Of a stretch of DNA of 64,000 bases, positions 24,439 to 32,244 are shown piece after piece. The stretch lies in NCBI GenBank assembly GCA_020630575.1, contig JAHDBD010000006.1, positions 62,001-126,000 of the forward strand, read 5' to 3'. The DNA comes from Bernardetia sp. (GTDB lineage: Bacteria > Bacteroidota > Bacteroidia > Cytophagales > Bernardetiaceae). The position numbers and the translations under genes are program-made. The notes beneath the pieces are model-generated. The model searched no databases. It was not told the DNA's origin and saw only the letters and a program-made list of their open reading frames with translations. Position 1 is the stretch's first letter. Every line of letters starts with the position of its first letter.

Positions 24439-25830
24439 CTAATAATGTGTAGGTTCTACAATCTCCATTTCTCTTTTAGAATCACCATCATTTTCTGATG
24501 ATGGTTCTAAATAAATTGTTTCTTCGGGTTCACCATTTACTTTAACAAAAAGGTCACGCTCCATTATATGTTCTATAGCCATTTTATGGTCATCTTTAAA
24601 TCTCAAACATGAATCCTGTATATCAACCATCGGTAATAAGCAATTATATGTTTCATCAATACATAATTTACTATCACAGATATCCTTAAAAAATAAAGAA
24701 ATAAATTTCTCAACATATTCTTTAGAAGGTCTTTCAAATTCCATTTTATAATCAATTCTACCACTTCTAATTAGTGCATGGTCTAATTTTTCGGGATGAT
24801 TTGTTGTAAATATTGTCATAACATCTTCTGATGAAAAAACACCATCCAAACAATTTAAAAGTGTTGAAAATGAAAACTTAACTTTAGCTGTTCCATCCTC
24901 ACGTTTCTTAAATGCACCATCAATATCTTCAATAACTAACATACATTGAGGTGGTAAGTTGCGAAATGCATTCCTAAGTCCACTATCATCAATACCATTT
25001 ATTTGCAAAAAGTGTATTGGTCTTTTGAAGTGTCTAGCTAATGACATAAGTATAGAAGTTTTACCTGTACCTGCTGCACCCGAAAATAAATATCCTCTTT
25101 TATATTGAATATCCCTATCTCTATACCATTTCTTATTATTTATGAACTTCTCCATATCTTCAATCAACTCTTCTTTACCTTTTATTATAATATTTTCCAA
25201 TTTTTTAGGTTCAATAACGTTTTCTCGATACCAATCACCATAGGTAGAAGAAGTTTTAACATCAATAACACGTTCACGTTCTTTTAACATTTTCTTCTTA
25301 GCACATTCATGTACTTCATTTACAAGATTTGTTATAGCCTTTTTAGCAAAAAGTCCACTAATTATAAACTTATTATAATGTGCATTTTTTAAGTTTGAAG
25401 CATTCTCCATCTTTTCTCTTCCCTTAAATATTCTAATTATATTTAAATTTCTTCGAATATAAAAAAGGTCTGAAAATTGTTTATAAATAACTTTTTCATC
25501 CAATTGTTTAACACTCTTTTCAGATATTTTATCCCAATTATAATCATCAGTTTTAGAAAATTTTAAAGCTGCTTCAACATTCCTATATTTTTTTTCATAG
25601 TTCTCAGAAAGCCACATTTCGAAGTAAATAAATAAATCATCAGTTTCCTCAATATTAACAGTATATAAAATTAATCGTTCTATCCTTAACCAAAGCTTTT
25701 TAAACCATGGTAGAATATATCTAGGTAAAGCCATTAGAAATGAAATCAAAAAACCACCTTGTGCGAATTGATTAGTTTTTAAAATCTCAGTTATTGTGTT
25801 TATAATTTCACTAATTGAAGGTATTTCCAT
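24439..25830 (-). CDS. BCS1-like membrane AAA ATPase
   Basis: A 463-aa protein with an N-terminal hydrophobic segment (about residues 23-42), a middle BCS1-type domain and a C-terminal AAA domain: Walker A SGAAGTGKTS near residue 252, Walker B MLVIEDIDGAF near 300, sensor FTTNHPEKLDHALIRSGRID. This order is that of the BCS1 family, whose mitochondrial member moves a folded iron-sulfur protein across the inner membrane; prokaryotic and viral members are largely uncharacterised. The length fits (about 420-520 aa). It could remodel or translocate a membrane protein during infection (inference). Confidence 0.87.
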   Translation of the reverse strand: MEIPSISEIINTITEILKTNQFAQGGFLISFLMALPRYILPWFKKLWLRIERLILYTVNIEETDDLFIYFEMWLSENYEKKYRNVEAALKFSKTDDYNWDKISEKSVKQLDEKVIYKQFSDLFYIRRNLNIIRIFKGREKMENASNLKNAHYNKFIISGLFAKKAITNLVNEVHECAKKKMLKERERVIDVKTSSTYGDWYRENVIEPKKLENIIIKGKEELIEDMEKFINNKKWYRDRDIQYKRGYLFSGAAGTGKTSILMSLARHFKRPIHFLQINGIDDSGLRNAFRNLPPQCMLVIEDIDGAFKKREDGTAKVKFSFSTLLNCLDGVFSSEDVMTIFTTNHPEKLDHALIRSGRIDYKMEFERPSKEYVEKFISLFFKDICDSKLCIDETYNCLLPMVDIQDSCLRFKDDHKMAIEHIMERDLFVKVNGEPEETIYLEPSSENDGDSKREMEIVEPTHY

Positions 25831-25869
25831 TCTTGTTTTTTTTTAAGTTCTTTATTTATTTATTTTTAT

Positions 25870-26280
25870 TTAGTATCCGTTATTCAATTTTAATAACCTA
25901 GATGCTGATGTTGGAAAGTGTGAATTATATCCATCATATTTGTAACCAAGAGATATTAATAATTGTGTGTCAAAGTCGTTCGAAATCGATGGTTTTGTTT
26001 TAGTTTCACCATCAAATAATGTACAATAGAAGAATTCTTGAATTTCACTATCAGATGATTTTTTATAATTTTTATTGAAACATTTTAATATAACAAATCC
26101 ATCAAGTTCCCATTTTTCATTATAATTAAATTCTTTTAATCTTTCATACTTATCAATTTGTTCATCATTCCAAATAAAAAGACCCTCTAATCTAGGTCTT
26201 TCTATACCTTTAAATTCAACTGTAGAGAAAATTTTTTCAGCTATTTTGTTCCAAAATGCGTTTTGAGAATATTGTTTCAT
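25870..26280 (-). CDS. Hypothetical protein (136 aa)
   Basis: A soluble, aromatic-rich protein starting MKQYSQNAFWNKIAEKIFST. No family is recognised. A -7-like TATTTTTG lies at 26312-26319, 32 nt upstream, overlapping the preceding terminator. Confidence 0.72.
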   Translation of the reverse strand: MKQYSQNAFWNKIAEKIFSTVEFKGIERPRLEGLFIWNDEQIDKYERLKEFNYNEKWELDGFVILKCFNKNYKKSSDSEIQEFFYCTLFDGETKTKPSISNDFDTQLLISLGYKYDGYNSHFPTSASRLLKLNNGY

Positions 26281-26315
26281 GATTACTCTTTATATTTAAT
26301 TATTTAAAGTTCAAA

Positions 26316-26368
26316 AATAAATAAAAAATATGAGATTGGTGTTGTCAATCTCATATTTTTTATTTATT
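26316..26368 (-). terminator. 23-bp terminator hairpin
   Basis: Arms 26316-26338 and 26346-26368 are perfectly complementary over 23 bp with a 7-nt loop. The upstream arm includes the stop codon of the 272-aa gene (26360-26362). Confidence 0.88.
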
Positions 26369-27178
26369 AAATAGCTCCTTTACTTTTTTGAAGAATATAT
26401 CAGCAGATTCGGTAACATCACCTACAAAATCTAACTTACCATCCTTTATGAAAAGGTTACCAACATTATTATTATTATTATTGTTATTAAAGTATAGCGA
26501 AAAAGGTTTTAAATCTTGTGTTAATCCAACTTGTAAATCTGACATTACATTTACACTTTCATTTTTCTTTGGTGGTGATTTTGTGGTTAGTTTTTCAACA
26601 TATATGAACATTTCAGAACCTCTTATTTCTTTTTTAAATACATACGAACCAAATTTATACATATCTAAACTATAATCATTATCTAGATATCCACCTTCAT
26701 TAATTCCATGCTCTAATGCTTCAAAATCTGTTAATGTTTCACCATAAATTTTCATAAAATCAAAAATAAACCAAAGAAGAAAAACTCTAGGTTTTTTAAA
26801 ACCCATATCAAGTTCTCTTTTTATATATTTTGAAGATGAATATTTAATAATTATTTTTTCAACCAAATAGTCAAACGATTTTGTATTTCGACCATATCGT
26901 TCTTTAAAAATTTTTAAATGTTCACAATTTTTCATTACGTAACACCTTTTTTTCCTATCTTCATCACTTTCCAATAAGTAATAAATATTAGTAGGTCTGA
27001 ATCTATATGTATCGTGAATATTTTCTTCAAAATTACTAATATATCCATAATCTTGCGGTCTACCTTTTAAATAAAATAAATCATCTAATAAATGCTTATT
27101 TCTCTCAAATTCACTTTCACCAATGGATTCAATCCATATTTTATAAATTTGTTCTTTAACTTTTACATCTACTTCCAT
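26360..27178 (-). CDS. Hypothetical protein with poly-Asn run (272 aa)
   Basis: A charged protein starting MEVDVKVKEQIYKIWIESIG with a run of eight asparagines near residue 235, encoded by an ATT/GTT trinucleotide repeat on the plus strand (26465-26490). No family is recognised. Its start overlaps the stop of the upstream 117-aa gene by one base. Confidence 0.75.
   Translation of the reverse strand: MEVDVKVKEQIYKIWIESIGESEFERNKHLLDDLFYLKGRPQDYGYISNFEENIHDTYRFRPTNIYYLLESDEDRKKRCYVMKNCEHLKIFKERYGRNTKSFDYLVEKIIIKYSSSKYIKRELDMGFKKPRVFLLWFIFDFMKIYGETLTDFEALEHGINEGGYLDNDYSLDMYKFGSYVFKKEIRGSEMFIYVEKLTTKSPPKKNESVNVMSDLQVGLTQDLKPFSLYFNNNNNNNNVGNLFIKDGKLDFVGDVTESADIFFKKVKELFNK
26465..26490. repeat. 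Trinucleotide microsatellite inside a gene
   Basis: Seven or eight tandem ATT/GTT triplets (plus strand) encode a poly-Asn run on the minus strand. Copy-number change would alter the length of the run without shifting the frame. Confidence 0.9.
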
Positions 27179-27531
27179 TAATATTCAATTTTTAATATTT
27201 TACCAATTTCTAAAATTTGTTCATCAGTTAAACTACCTCTAGCACCAACATAATAAAAAACTCCTCTAATATCTGTTAGAGTTTTATCAATTTTCAATTT
27301 ATGGTAATATGACTCTCTATCGTTATAAACAAATGTGTCAATACTATATTCTGAAAGAATTCTACCACTATCTATATGAAATTTTGTTTTACTAAAAATA
27401 CTTGATTCTACGGTGAAGTATTTTCTACCTATTGATTTAACTTTGGTTACAATCTCTTTATCATCACAAAACCTTTCTTTTGATATGATGAAAACTTCTT
27501 TTCCAACTTCTAAATTTAATTTATTTTCCAT
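27178..27531 (-). CDS. Hypothetical protein (117 aa)
   Basis: Begins with a beta-barrel-like segment (KLNLEVGKEVFIISKERF, then VTKVKSIGRKYFTVE), a pattern seen in many small phage proteins with an SH3/KOW-like N-terminus. No precise family. It overlaps its upstream neighbour by 11 nt. Confidence 0.72.
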   Translation of the reverse strand: MENKLNLEVGKEVFIISKERFCDDKEIVTKVKSIGRKYFTVESSIFSKTKFHIDSGRILSEYSIDTFVYNDRESYYHKLKIDKTLTDIRGVFYYVGARGSLTDEQILEIGKILKIEY

Positions 27532-27919
27532 ACTCGGTTATTTTTAAGTCTTCTATATTTAAATTTTTCTTCAAATTTTTTAAAACTTCTTCATGCATTT
27601 TTTCAACCTGTTCTATTGTATATTTCTCTTTATATACGATAAATAGAAATTTTTTACCAAAACTTATAATATCCATTAGATATTTGTTTGGGGATACACC
27701 ATTACCAACATAAAAAAGTTTTTTTACTGAATGAGACTCACCATCATAATCTTTAAATTTAATTTCTACTTCTATAGACCTAGAATAAACATTAATATAC
27801 GAAAAATCAACTTTAACTTTATGTGTTGTTCTTAATTTACCAATTCTTTTTTTAGCACCAAATATTTCGAAATTAACGGATTTATTAATCAATGTTTTTA
27901 GGTAGTCTGTATATCTCAT
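27521..27919 (-). CDS. Hypothetical protein (132 aa)
   Basis: Basic protein starting MRYTDYLKTLINKSVNFEIF, with beta-rich middle and a helical C-terminus. No family is recognised. It is the first gene behind the promoter at 27936-27966, with a leader of about 10 nt. Confidence 0.72.
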   Translation of the reverse strand: MRYTDYLKTLINKSVNFEIFGAKKRIGKLRTTHKVKVDFSYINVYSRSIEVEIKFKDYDGESHSVKKLFYVGNGVSPNKYLMDIISFGKKFLFIVYKEKYTIEQVEKMHEEVLKNLKKNLNIEDLKITEYGK

Positions 27920-27935
27920 TTAAGTATAATTTTTA

Positions 27936-27966
27936 CAAATATAATAATAAAAAAACCACATTCCAA
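27936..27966 (-). promoter_or_regulatory. Promoter with its -33 box in a terminator loop
   Basis: Minus strand TATATTTG (27936-27943) and TTG (27964-27966), exactly 20 nt apart. The TTG lies in the loop of the hairpin at 27951-27982. Drives the gene starting at 27919. Confidence 0.72.
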
Positions 27967-27982
27967 AGAAATGTGGGTTTTT
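27951..27982 (-). terminator. Terminator hairpin with one bulge
   Basis: Arms 27951-27962 and 27970-27982 pair over 12 bp with one bulged G, immediately after the stop of the zeta-like gene and with a U-run. Confidence 0.78.
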
Positions 27983-27983
27983 A

Positions 27984-28865
27984 TTATTTAAACTTTAGTT
28001 CATTGTTTGGAACATATGATATAATTTTCTTTATCAAATTATCCGTTAACTTTTCCTTATCTATCTTAGAATTTGAACTTTTAATTTTAACAAGTTCAGC
28101 ATCGGTTAGTGACATTCCACCATTTTTAGACTTTTGAATGGTCGTGTCGACACCTTTTTTATTAAAGACAAACCATATATCACCATCCATATACTTATTG
28201 ATATCTATTGTACCATTAACTAAATCATTCATAGTCATTGCAACACCTCTATGGGCAGACAATAATATATCCTGTGGAACAACTCTACTTCTATTCTTAT
28301 TTTGTTCCATAGCTACACTAACATCATTAATAACCCAAACGATATGTATATTTTCTTTTTTGTATCCTAGCTTTTTAACATCACGTGCTATAGAATCTAA
28401 TTTAGCGACATCCTTTAAAGTGACATCGAAAATTATATTTGGTTTTCTATCCTCTGCTGCTGTTAAAATACTCATAAATGCTGCTGACTTATATCGTGAT
28501 GTTAGTTTTAATTCATTACCAATAATATCATGTAAAGTTCCAACATCATCAGAATTTTTTAAATCTAATTCTGAAAGTTCTAAATCAAATTCTTTTTTAA
28601 CACGTTTTCCGATTTTTTTAGAGCGAATAGCTAAAGATTTTAGTGCATCAACATCAAATGTCTTCCCTTCAAGACCTAATAAATTATTAACAACAAAACC
28701 TTTACCCGAGCCACCGCCACCTGCCATAATAACGACATTTGATGATTTAGGATATGCTTTACCTCTTAATGTTATTAACTTTTCAAAAATCATTTCTGAT
28801 TTTTCATTTATAATATTTTCATAATTTGAATCTAAAGATTCATTTAAATAATCTGATATTTTCAT
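27984..28865 (-). CDS. Zeta-toxin/polynucleotide-kinase-like P-loop protein
   Basis: A 293-aa protein with a glycine-rich Walker A, AGGGGSGKG (48-56), followed by KTFDVDALK with the Asp pair typical of zeta-toxin substrate binding, a later IIFDVTLKD and an Arg-containing lid (NKNRSRVVPQ). Zeta toxins phosphorylate UDP-N-acetylglucosamine; related phage kinases act on nucleic acid ends, so the substrate is open. The N-terminus, MKISDYLNESLDSN, matches the YLNES leader shared by several proteins at 47-53 kb, so it may be packaged in the head and delivered to the host (inference). It has its own promoter (28884-28914). Confidence 0.75.
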   Translation of the reverse strand: MKISDYLNESLDSNYENIINEKSEMIFEKLITLRGKAYPKSSNVVIMAGGGGSGKGFVVNNLLGLEGKTFDVDALKSLAIRSKKIGKRVKKEFDLELSELDLKNSDDVGTLHDIIGNELKLTSRYKSAAFMSILTAAEDRKPNIIFDVTLKDVAKLDSIARDVKKLGYKKENIHIVWVINDVSVAMEQNKNRSRVVPQDILLSAHRGVAMTMNDLVNGTIDINKYMDGDIWFVFNKKGVDTTIQKSKNGGMSLTDAELVKIKSSNSKIDKEKLTDNLIKKIISYVPNNELKFK

Positions 28866-28883
28866 ATTTTTAAAATTGTTTCA

Positions 28884-28914
28884 CAAATGTACTTTAATTA
28901 AATGGATTAAACAA
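28884..28914 (-). promoter_or_regulatory. Bacteroidetes-type promoter (N20 spacing)
   Basis: Minus strand TACATTTG (28884-28891) with TTG at 28912-28914, 20 nt apart. It drives the zeta-like gene starting at 28865 with a leader of about 12 nt. Confidence 0.75.
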
Positions 28915-30351
28915 GTACATTGCATTTGATTTTTCGACTAAACTTTTTATACTTATATCAAAACTCACAGTTCCGATATTTCTTGAAACTTTATTAGAAA
29001 TAATTACATTTTCTAAAGTTATAAATATATTTCGTATCATTATTAGCTCTGATAATGATAAATCACTTTTATAGTTTTTATAAATGTCATACATATACTC
29101 AAATCTATTTTTAAAGAAAATAGCATCATTCTCATTAAAATGTTTTATCATCCATTGGTATGTAAACTGTTTAGAAAAATTTTCCTTGATTATCTTTATT
29201 TCACTAGGAAAATCTTTAGTACTTTCATATACATCAGATATAATCTCTCTATCTATATATTCAAACCATTCAAAAATATATTCCATTTTATTTAATTTAA
29301 GATATGATAAACGATTTTTCTTTTTATCATTAATCTCATCCTCTAAACTTTCATATACTTTACCAACCTTATATTGATTCCAAATTGGTTCATAAATACC
29401 ATCAATTATACTAAGAACCTTTTTCGCAAATGTTTTTGACATTTTTAAAACATCTTCCTGCTTAAAACCTTTATCGAAATGTTTATTCCACAAAATATTC
29501 TTTTCAATAATTTCATTAGAAAAACTTAAATCAATTTCTGAAAAAGATACATTATAAAACTCTATAGTATTAGTATTTAAATAATTTTCTAAATCTAATT
29601 TATTTGATTTGTTGTAGATTTCCTCGATATTTAAATTATCTTTTAATGGTATAAAAACATCAAAATTATAATATCCTATATTATTCTCATAAGGTAGTTT
29701 CACAGGGGTTACAATAGGATTACTTTCAAAAAGTGATGAATTCTCAACAATTTTATAATAAACAAACTTATCATAATTTGTTGAACCACTATCCGAACTT
29801 CTCCATGTTTTTATATACTTATCTGAACCATTATATAAATGAATCTGTTCTATAGAGTCAAAATCAATTTTAGCATCTAATAATACCCAACCACCATCAG
29901 CCAATGTAACTAAATCTATAATATTTGAATCTCTTTTTGCGATAACACCTAAATTGAAATTCATGTTTGATATTTGAGTCATTTTTGGTTCACTTATTAT
30001 TGAACACTCCAATCCATTTGAAGTAACGTTTGTTACTATCGGTAAACCATTAACATATGAAATTTCTTCAATATTGTATGGATATGATTTTTGCATACCA
30101 TCTTCCGATGTTACCGTAAATGTTCCCGTTGTTGGTGTTATTGTATTTTGTTCAACTTTAGATGTATTAACAACCTCAGCCAATACATTTGAAATTGTCT
30201 CAAATGGATATAACTCTATTTTTATTTCATCCAAACTTATATCAAATAAATGTTTATGACCATTCCTAGTGATACTTAAAAATTTTAGATTATTATCACC
30301 GTTTAATGGTGATGTTGTTAAATTATTTTGTTGTTTTATCTGTACTAACAT
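28894..30351 (-). CDS. Hypothetical protein (485 aa), possibly structural
   Basis: The frame opens at a TTG at 30408, but the ATG at 30351 (MLVQIKQQNNLTTSPLNGDN) is preferred because the upstream stretch is non-coding in character. The N-terminal half is beta-rich and Asn/Thr/Ser-rich (ITPTTGTFTVTSEDG), like many phage appendage proteins; the C-terminal half is helical and charged. No family is recognised. It ends just upstream of the zeta-like gene's promoter. Confidence 0.7.
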   Translation of the reverse strand: MLVQIKQQNNLTTSPLNGDNNLKFLSITRNGHKHLFDISLDEIKIELYPFETISNVLAEVVNTSKVEQNTITPTTGTFTVTSEDGMQKSYPYNIEEISYVNGLPIVTNVTSNGLECSIISEPKMTQISNMNFNLGVIAKRDSNIIDLVTLADGGWVLLDAKIDFDSIEQIHLYNGSDKYIKTWRSSDSGSTNYDKFVYYKIVENSSLFESNPIVTPVKLPYENNIGYYNFDVFIPLKDNLNIEEIYNKSNKLDLENYLNTNTIEFYNVSFSEIDLSFSNEIIEKNILWNKHFDKGFKQEDVLKMSKTFAKKVLSIIDGIYEPIWNQYKVGKVYESLEDEINDKKKNRLSYLKLNKMEYIFEWFEYIDREIISDVYESTKDFPSEIKIIKENFSKQFTYQWMIKHFNENDAIFFKNRFEYMYDIYKNYKSDLSLSELIMIRNIFITLENVIISNKVSRNIGTVSFDISIKSLVEKSNAMYLFNPFN

Positions 30352-30406
30352 ATATTTTTGTTTATAATGTATATATCGTTGTAAACTAGTTAAATTTAAT
30401 ATAAAC

Positions 30407-30440
30407 AAAAATTCTAATAGATTAAACTATTAGAATTTTT
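30407..30440 (-). terminator. 14-bp terminator hairpin
   Basis: Arms 30407-30420 and 30427-30440 pair perfectly over 14 bp with the loop ATTAAA, 10 nt after the stop of the 93-aa gene. Confidence 0.85.
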
Positions 30441-30450
30441 GGATTATAGA

Positions 30451-30732
30451 TTATTTATTAAACCATTCTATAATATTATTTTCTTTGGCGTAGTGAAACC
30501 AAGTATTATGGTCACCAACTATACTTATACCCTCAGTACCATCCTTAAATTTAACATTATATTTTGTACCACCACCCGCTATTAAATCTGATACTAGCAT
30601 CTTTGGTAGATGGTCATAAATACTAACCCACCCTTTAGGAACATTATTATCATACGATTTAAATTCGTCACGAATTTTTTGTTTTTCACCCTCACTCATC
30701 TTATTTATGTGTTCTTTCAACTTTTCAAACAT
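30451..30732 (-). CDS. Hypothetical protein (93 aa)
   Basis: Charged N-terminal helix (MFEKLKEHINKMSEGEKQKI) followed by GWVSIYDHLPKMLVSDL, which faintly recalls the WISVxDRLP opening of DUF551 proteins, then IVGDHNTWFHY. The resemblance is too weak for a call. It lies 8 nt after the 246-aa gene. Confidence 0.68.
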   Translation of the reverse strand: MFEKLKEHINKMSEGEKQKIRDEFKSYDNNVPKGWVSIYDHLPKMLVSDLIAGGGTKYNVKFKDGTEGISIVGDHNTWFHYAKENNIIEWFNK

Positions 30733-30740
30733 GTGATGAT

Positions 30741-31481
30741 TTATTTTATGTAACGCTTAATTTTATATTTGAACCCACTAGCTAATGACTTATCAACTTT
30801 TTGTGTCAACTTTATATTACCACTATCATTGAATTCTTCGATATAATCTAATTGGTTGTCAGCTTTATCCTGCTCAGAGTTATTTTTATCTGAATATTTT
30901 GTAATAATATTTTCGGATGATGTGTGACTTATAATTTTAACTTCACCACCAAATACTTCTAAGTTTTTTGGACTTCTATCAATTTCAAATATCTCCATCA
31001 CATCGAATAATCTTTTATAAAGATTCAATGGTCTTAAAGTTTCTTCACTCATAGAAAAGAAAAGTGGTGTTTTACGTCTCAATTCATGTGAAAACACATA
31101 CTTATATAAGTCTCTTTTAGGTAAAAATTTCATACCCCTTCTGTGTTTATATTCTGTGTTTGCTGACGTTTGTTTAACATTATCACAAAATACAATTGTA
31201 GTTTTCTTTGTTGGTGGTATATACTTGTTTGCTTTTAAGAAAATATCATCTACTAAAACTTCACACCCATAAGCCATTTCACCAATTCTTTCAGAATACT
31301 CAACCACATCAAATGGAAATTGAATTTCACCATCACTATTTTTATAAAATTGATTATTACTAGAATCTTTTATTTTAAATAAAATGAATGGATTTCTTTT
31401 ATTATTATGAACAAATGTGTATAATTTTGATTCCATAATTACATCATCACATTGTTGATATCTACTCATATATTTTTTCAT
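30741..31481 (-). CDS. Hypothetical protein (246 aa)
   Basis: A mixed, basic protein starting MKKYMSRYQQCDDVIMESKL with a Ser/Asn/Asp-rich acidic C-terminal linker before a basic tail (FKYKIKRYIK). No family is recognised. An ATG four codons in (MSRYQQ) is also possible. Confidence 0.72.
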   Translation of the reverse strand: MKKYMSRYQQCDDVIMESKLYTFVHNNKRNPFILFKIKDSSNNQFYKNSDGEIQFPFDVVEYSERIGEMAYGCEVLVDDIFLKANKYIPPTKKTTIVFCDNVKQTSANTEYKHRRGMKFLPKRDLYKYVFSHELRRKTPLFFSMSEETLRPLNLYKRLFDVMEIFEIDRSPKNLEVFGGEVKIISHTSSENIITKYSDKNNSEQDKADNQLDYIEEFNDSGNIKLTQKVDKSLASGFKYKIKRYIK

Positions 31482-31486
31482 TTTTA

Positions 31487-32158
31487 TTATATTTTAAGTT
31501 TTTTAAATTCTTTATTTAATTGATTTTTTATAAAATTTACACATTTTAATTTACTTTCTTTACTATTATAAACGAATTCTAACTCTAATTCATTATCTGA
31601 TAAATTTATGTTTAAATAGTCTGTATACATGTTAAGAAGTCCATCTAATGACAAATATAGAGATTCTATATCTTTTATACTCAGATTATCATCGGTAAAC
31701 TTTCTAACTTCAACTAGGGCATCACTATCAAAATCAACAATACTATATAATATTTCACTAATAACAAGTGATTGATAATAATTCATTTCGCTTATGGAAT
31801 TGTATATGTTTGTTGGTATCGTTATTGAGCTACCTTTTTTTAAATATATAAGACTTATGATATAAAGAAATACAGATACTATAGGACTCACATCATAGTA
31901 AAGTAATAGTAAGGAAGCTATTGAGATAACACCAATAATGTTCGAGGCTTTTCTATAATATCTTCTTTGATTTATATAATTATTATCACTTATTATGATT
32001 ATGTGTGATAACGATATACCAACAATAAGTAGAACGGAAACCATAATAGTATTATTATTTGTATACAACCCGTATAGCATTAAATAAAATAAAACAAATA
32101 GTAATATTTGTAATAATATATTTTTGAATATATCTCTTTTTTTAATTTGTGTCTTCAT
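31487..32158 (-). CDS. Multi-pass membrane protein (223 aa)
   Basis: The N-terminal half contains about four hydrophobic helices (for example ILLQILLFVLFYLMLYGLY and IMVSVLLIVGISLSHIIII), and the C-terminal half is soluble and acidic. No family is recognised. A -7-like TACTTTTG lies at 32175-32182, but no well-spaced TTG. Confidence 0.75.
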   Translation of the reverse strand: MKTQIKKRDIFKNILLQILLFVLFYLMLYGLYTNNNTIMVSVLLIVGISLSHIIIISDNNYINQRRYYRKASNIIGVISIASLLLLYYDVSPIVSVFLYIISLIYLKKGSSITIPTNIYNSISEMNYYQSLVISEILYSIVDFDSDALVEVRKFTDDNLSIKDIESLYLSLDGLLNMYTDYLNINLSDNELELEFVYNSKESKLKCVNFIKNQLNKEFKKLKI

Positions 32159-32201
32159 GGTAAATAAGTTTTAGTCAAAAGTAGTGAATAATTTTTAAAT
32201 A

Positions 32202-32243
32202 AAAAATAAAAATGATAAGATTCAACTTATCATTTTTATTTTT
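32202..32243 (-). terminator. 18-bp terminator hairpin
   Basis: Arms 32202-32219 and 32226-32243 pair perfectly over 18 bp with a 6-nt loop, directly after the stop of the DNA ligase gene. Confidence 0.87.
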
Positions 32244-32244
32244 A

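Noticed and set aside
28138..28824. Long plus-strand open frame (228 codons) opposite the zeta-like gene
   Set aside because: It is the complement of a P-loop gene with clear motifs; the product is Ser/Thr/Leu-rich and patternless, as expected of a shadow frame in AT-rich DNA.
30451..30732. DUF551 protein
   Set aside because: Only the WVSIYDHLP-like stretch matches; the remaining signature is absent.
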